Source: an uncultured Tannerella sp. (GTDB lineage Bacteria > Bacteroidota > Bacteroidia > Bacteroidales > Tannerellaceae). From it: a stretch of DNA of 13,899 nt. The notes below the pieces were generated by a model. It did not search any database and had not been told where the DNA came from. It worked only from the letters and a program-made list of their open reading frames with translations. The stretch spans positions 1 to 13,899 of the forward strand of contig CALHPT010000307.1 of the NCBI GenBank assembly GCA_938036405.1. The letters are read 5' to 3'. The position numbers were made by a program, and so were the translations under genes. Of this stretch, positions 13,789 through 13,899 are shown piece after piece. The first letter of the stretch is position 1, and every line of letters begins with the position of its first letter.

Positions 13789-13899
13789 ATTCTAATTAGA
13801 TTATAATAAAACACCATGGTGTGTAATTACATTCTAACTGGATTGTAATAAAACACCACGGTGTGTAATTGCATTCCAAGTAGATTGTAATGAACTACA
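13789..13899. repeat. AT-rich 42-bp tandem repeat with palindromes, running off the window
   Basis: Copies start at 13789, 13831 and 13873; the third is cut by the window end. Each full unit contains the palindrome ACACCATGGTGT (perfect in copy 1, ACACCACGGTGT in copy 2). Across the unit junction ATTACA and TGTAAT form a second inverted repeat. There is no unique spacer, so it is not CRISPR. It could be binding sites for a dimeric DNA-binding protein, iterons, or a dispersed repeat. Confidence 0.88.

Overview
The window looks like a chromosomal segment from a member of the Bacteroidota, probably order Bacteroidales. Three things point there: a secreted protein with a type IX secretion (T9SS) C-terminal sorting domain, promoter -7 boxes of the Bacteroidetes form TAnnTTTG, and many genes without a Shine-Dalgarno (SD) site. 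Most genes are GC-rich with C-ending codons. A high-GC Tannerella-like oral or gut species is my best guess, but this is inference from memory.

Bases 1-6300 hold a module for glutamate fermentation through 3-methylaspartate and mesaconate. It runs methylaspartate ammonia-lyase (mal), an AtuA-family (DUF1446) protein, a DUF4387 protein, a strong terminator and a minisatellite. After these come a P-loop protein with a C-terminal alanyl-tRNA-synthetase-type SAD domain, and the alpha and beta subunits of a class I fumarase-type hydratase, read here as mesaconase. The expected partners, glutamate mutase and citramalate lyase, are not in the window. AtuA, DUF4387 and the P-loop/SAD protein have no obvious place in the textbook pathway and are the best candidates for undescribed biology.

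Bases 6301-8552 are translation-related: zinc-free ribosomal protein L31 (type B), tRNA-Ala(CGC), a YhhQ-type queuosine-precursor transporter and QueC. The last two overlap by ATGA and end at a good terminator.

Bases 8553-9185 contain no convincing gene but do contain a 23-bp tandem repeat and consecutive hairpins. A large minus-strand gene (9186-11525) then encodes a choice-of-anchor-L, T9SS-sorted surface or secreted protein with visibly lower GC. Upstream of it, also on the minus strand, a conserved-looking hypothetical protein and a GtrB/ArnC-like membrane glycosyltransferase overlap by ATGA (11729-13455). The right edge is AT-rich and carries a 42-bp tandem repeat with near-perfect palindromes.

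A recurring theme is intergenic tandem repeats that can fold: a 42-bp pair at 3-84, opposed heptamer arrays at 1415-1506, ~23-bp repeats at 3316-3385, a 41/42-bp minisatellite at 3421-3720, 23-bp repeats at 8632-8710 and 42-bp repeats at 13789-13899.
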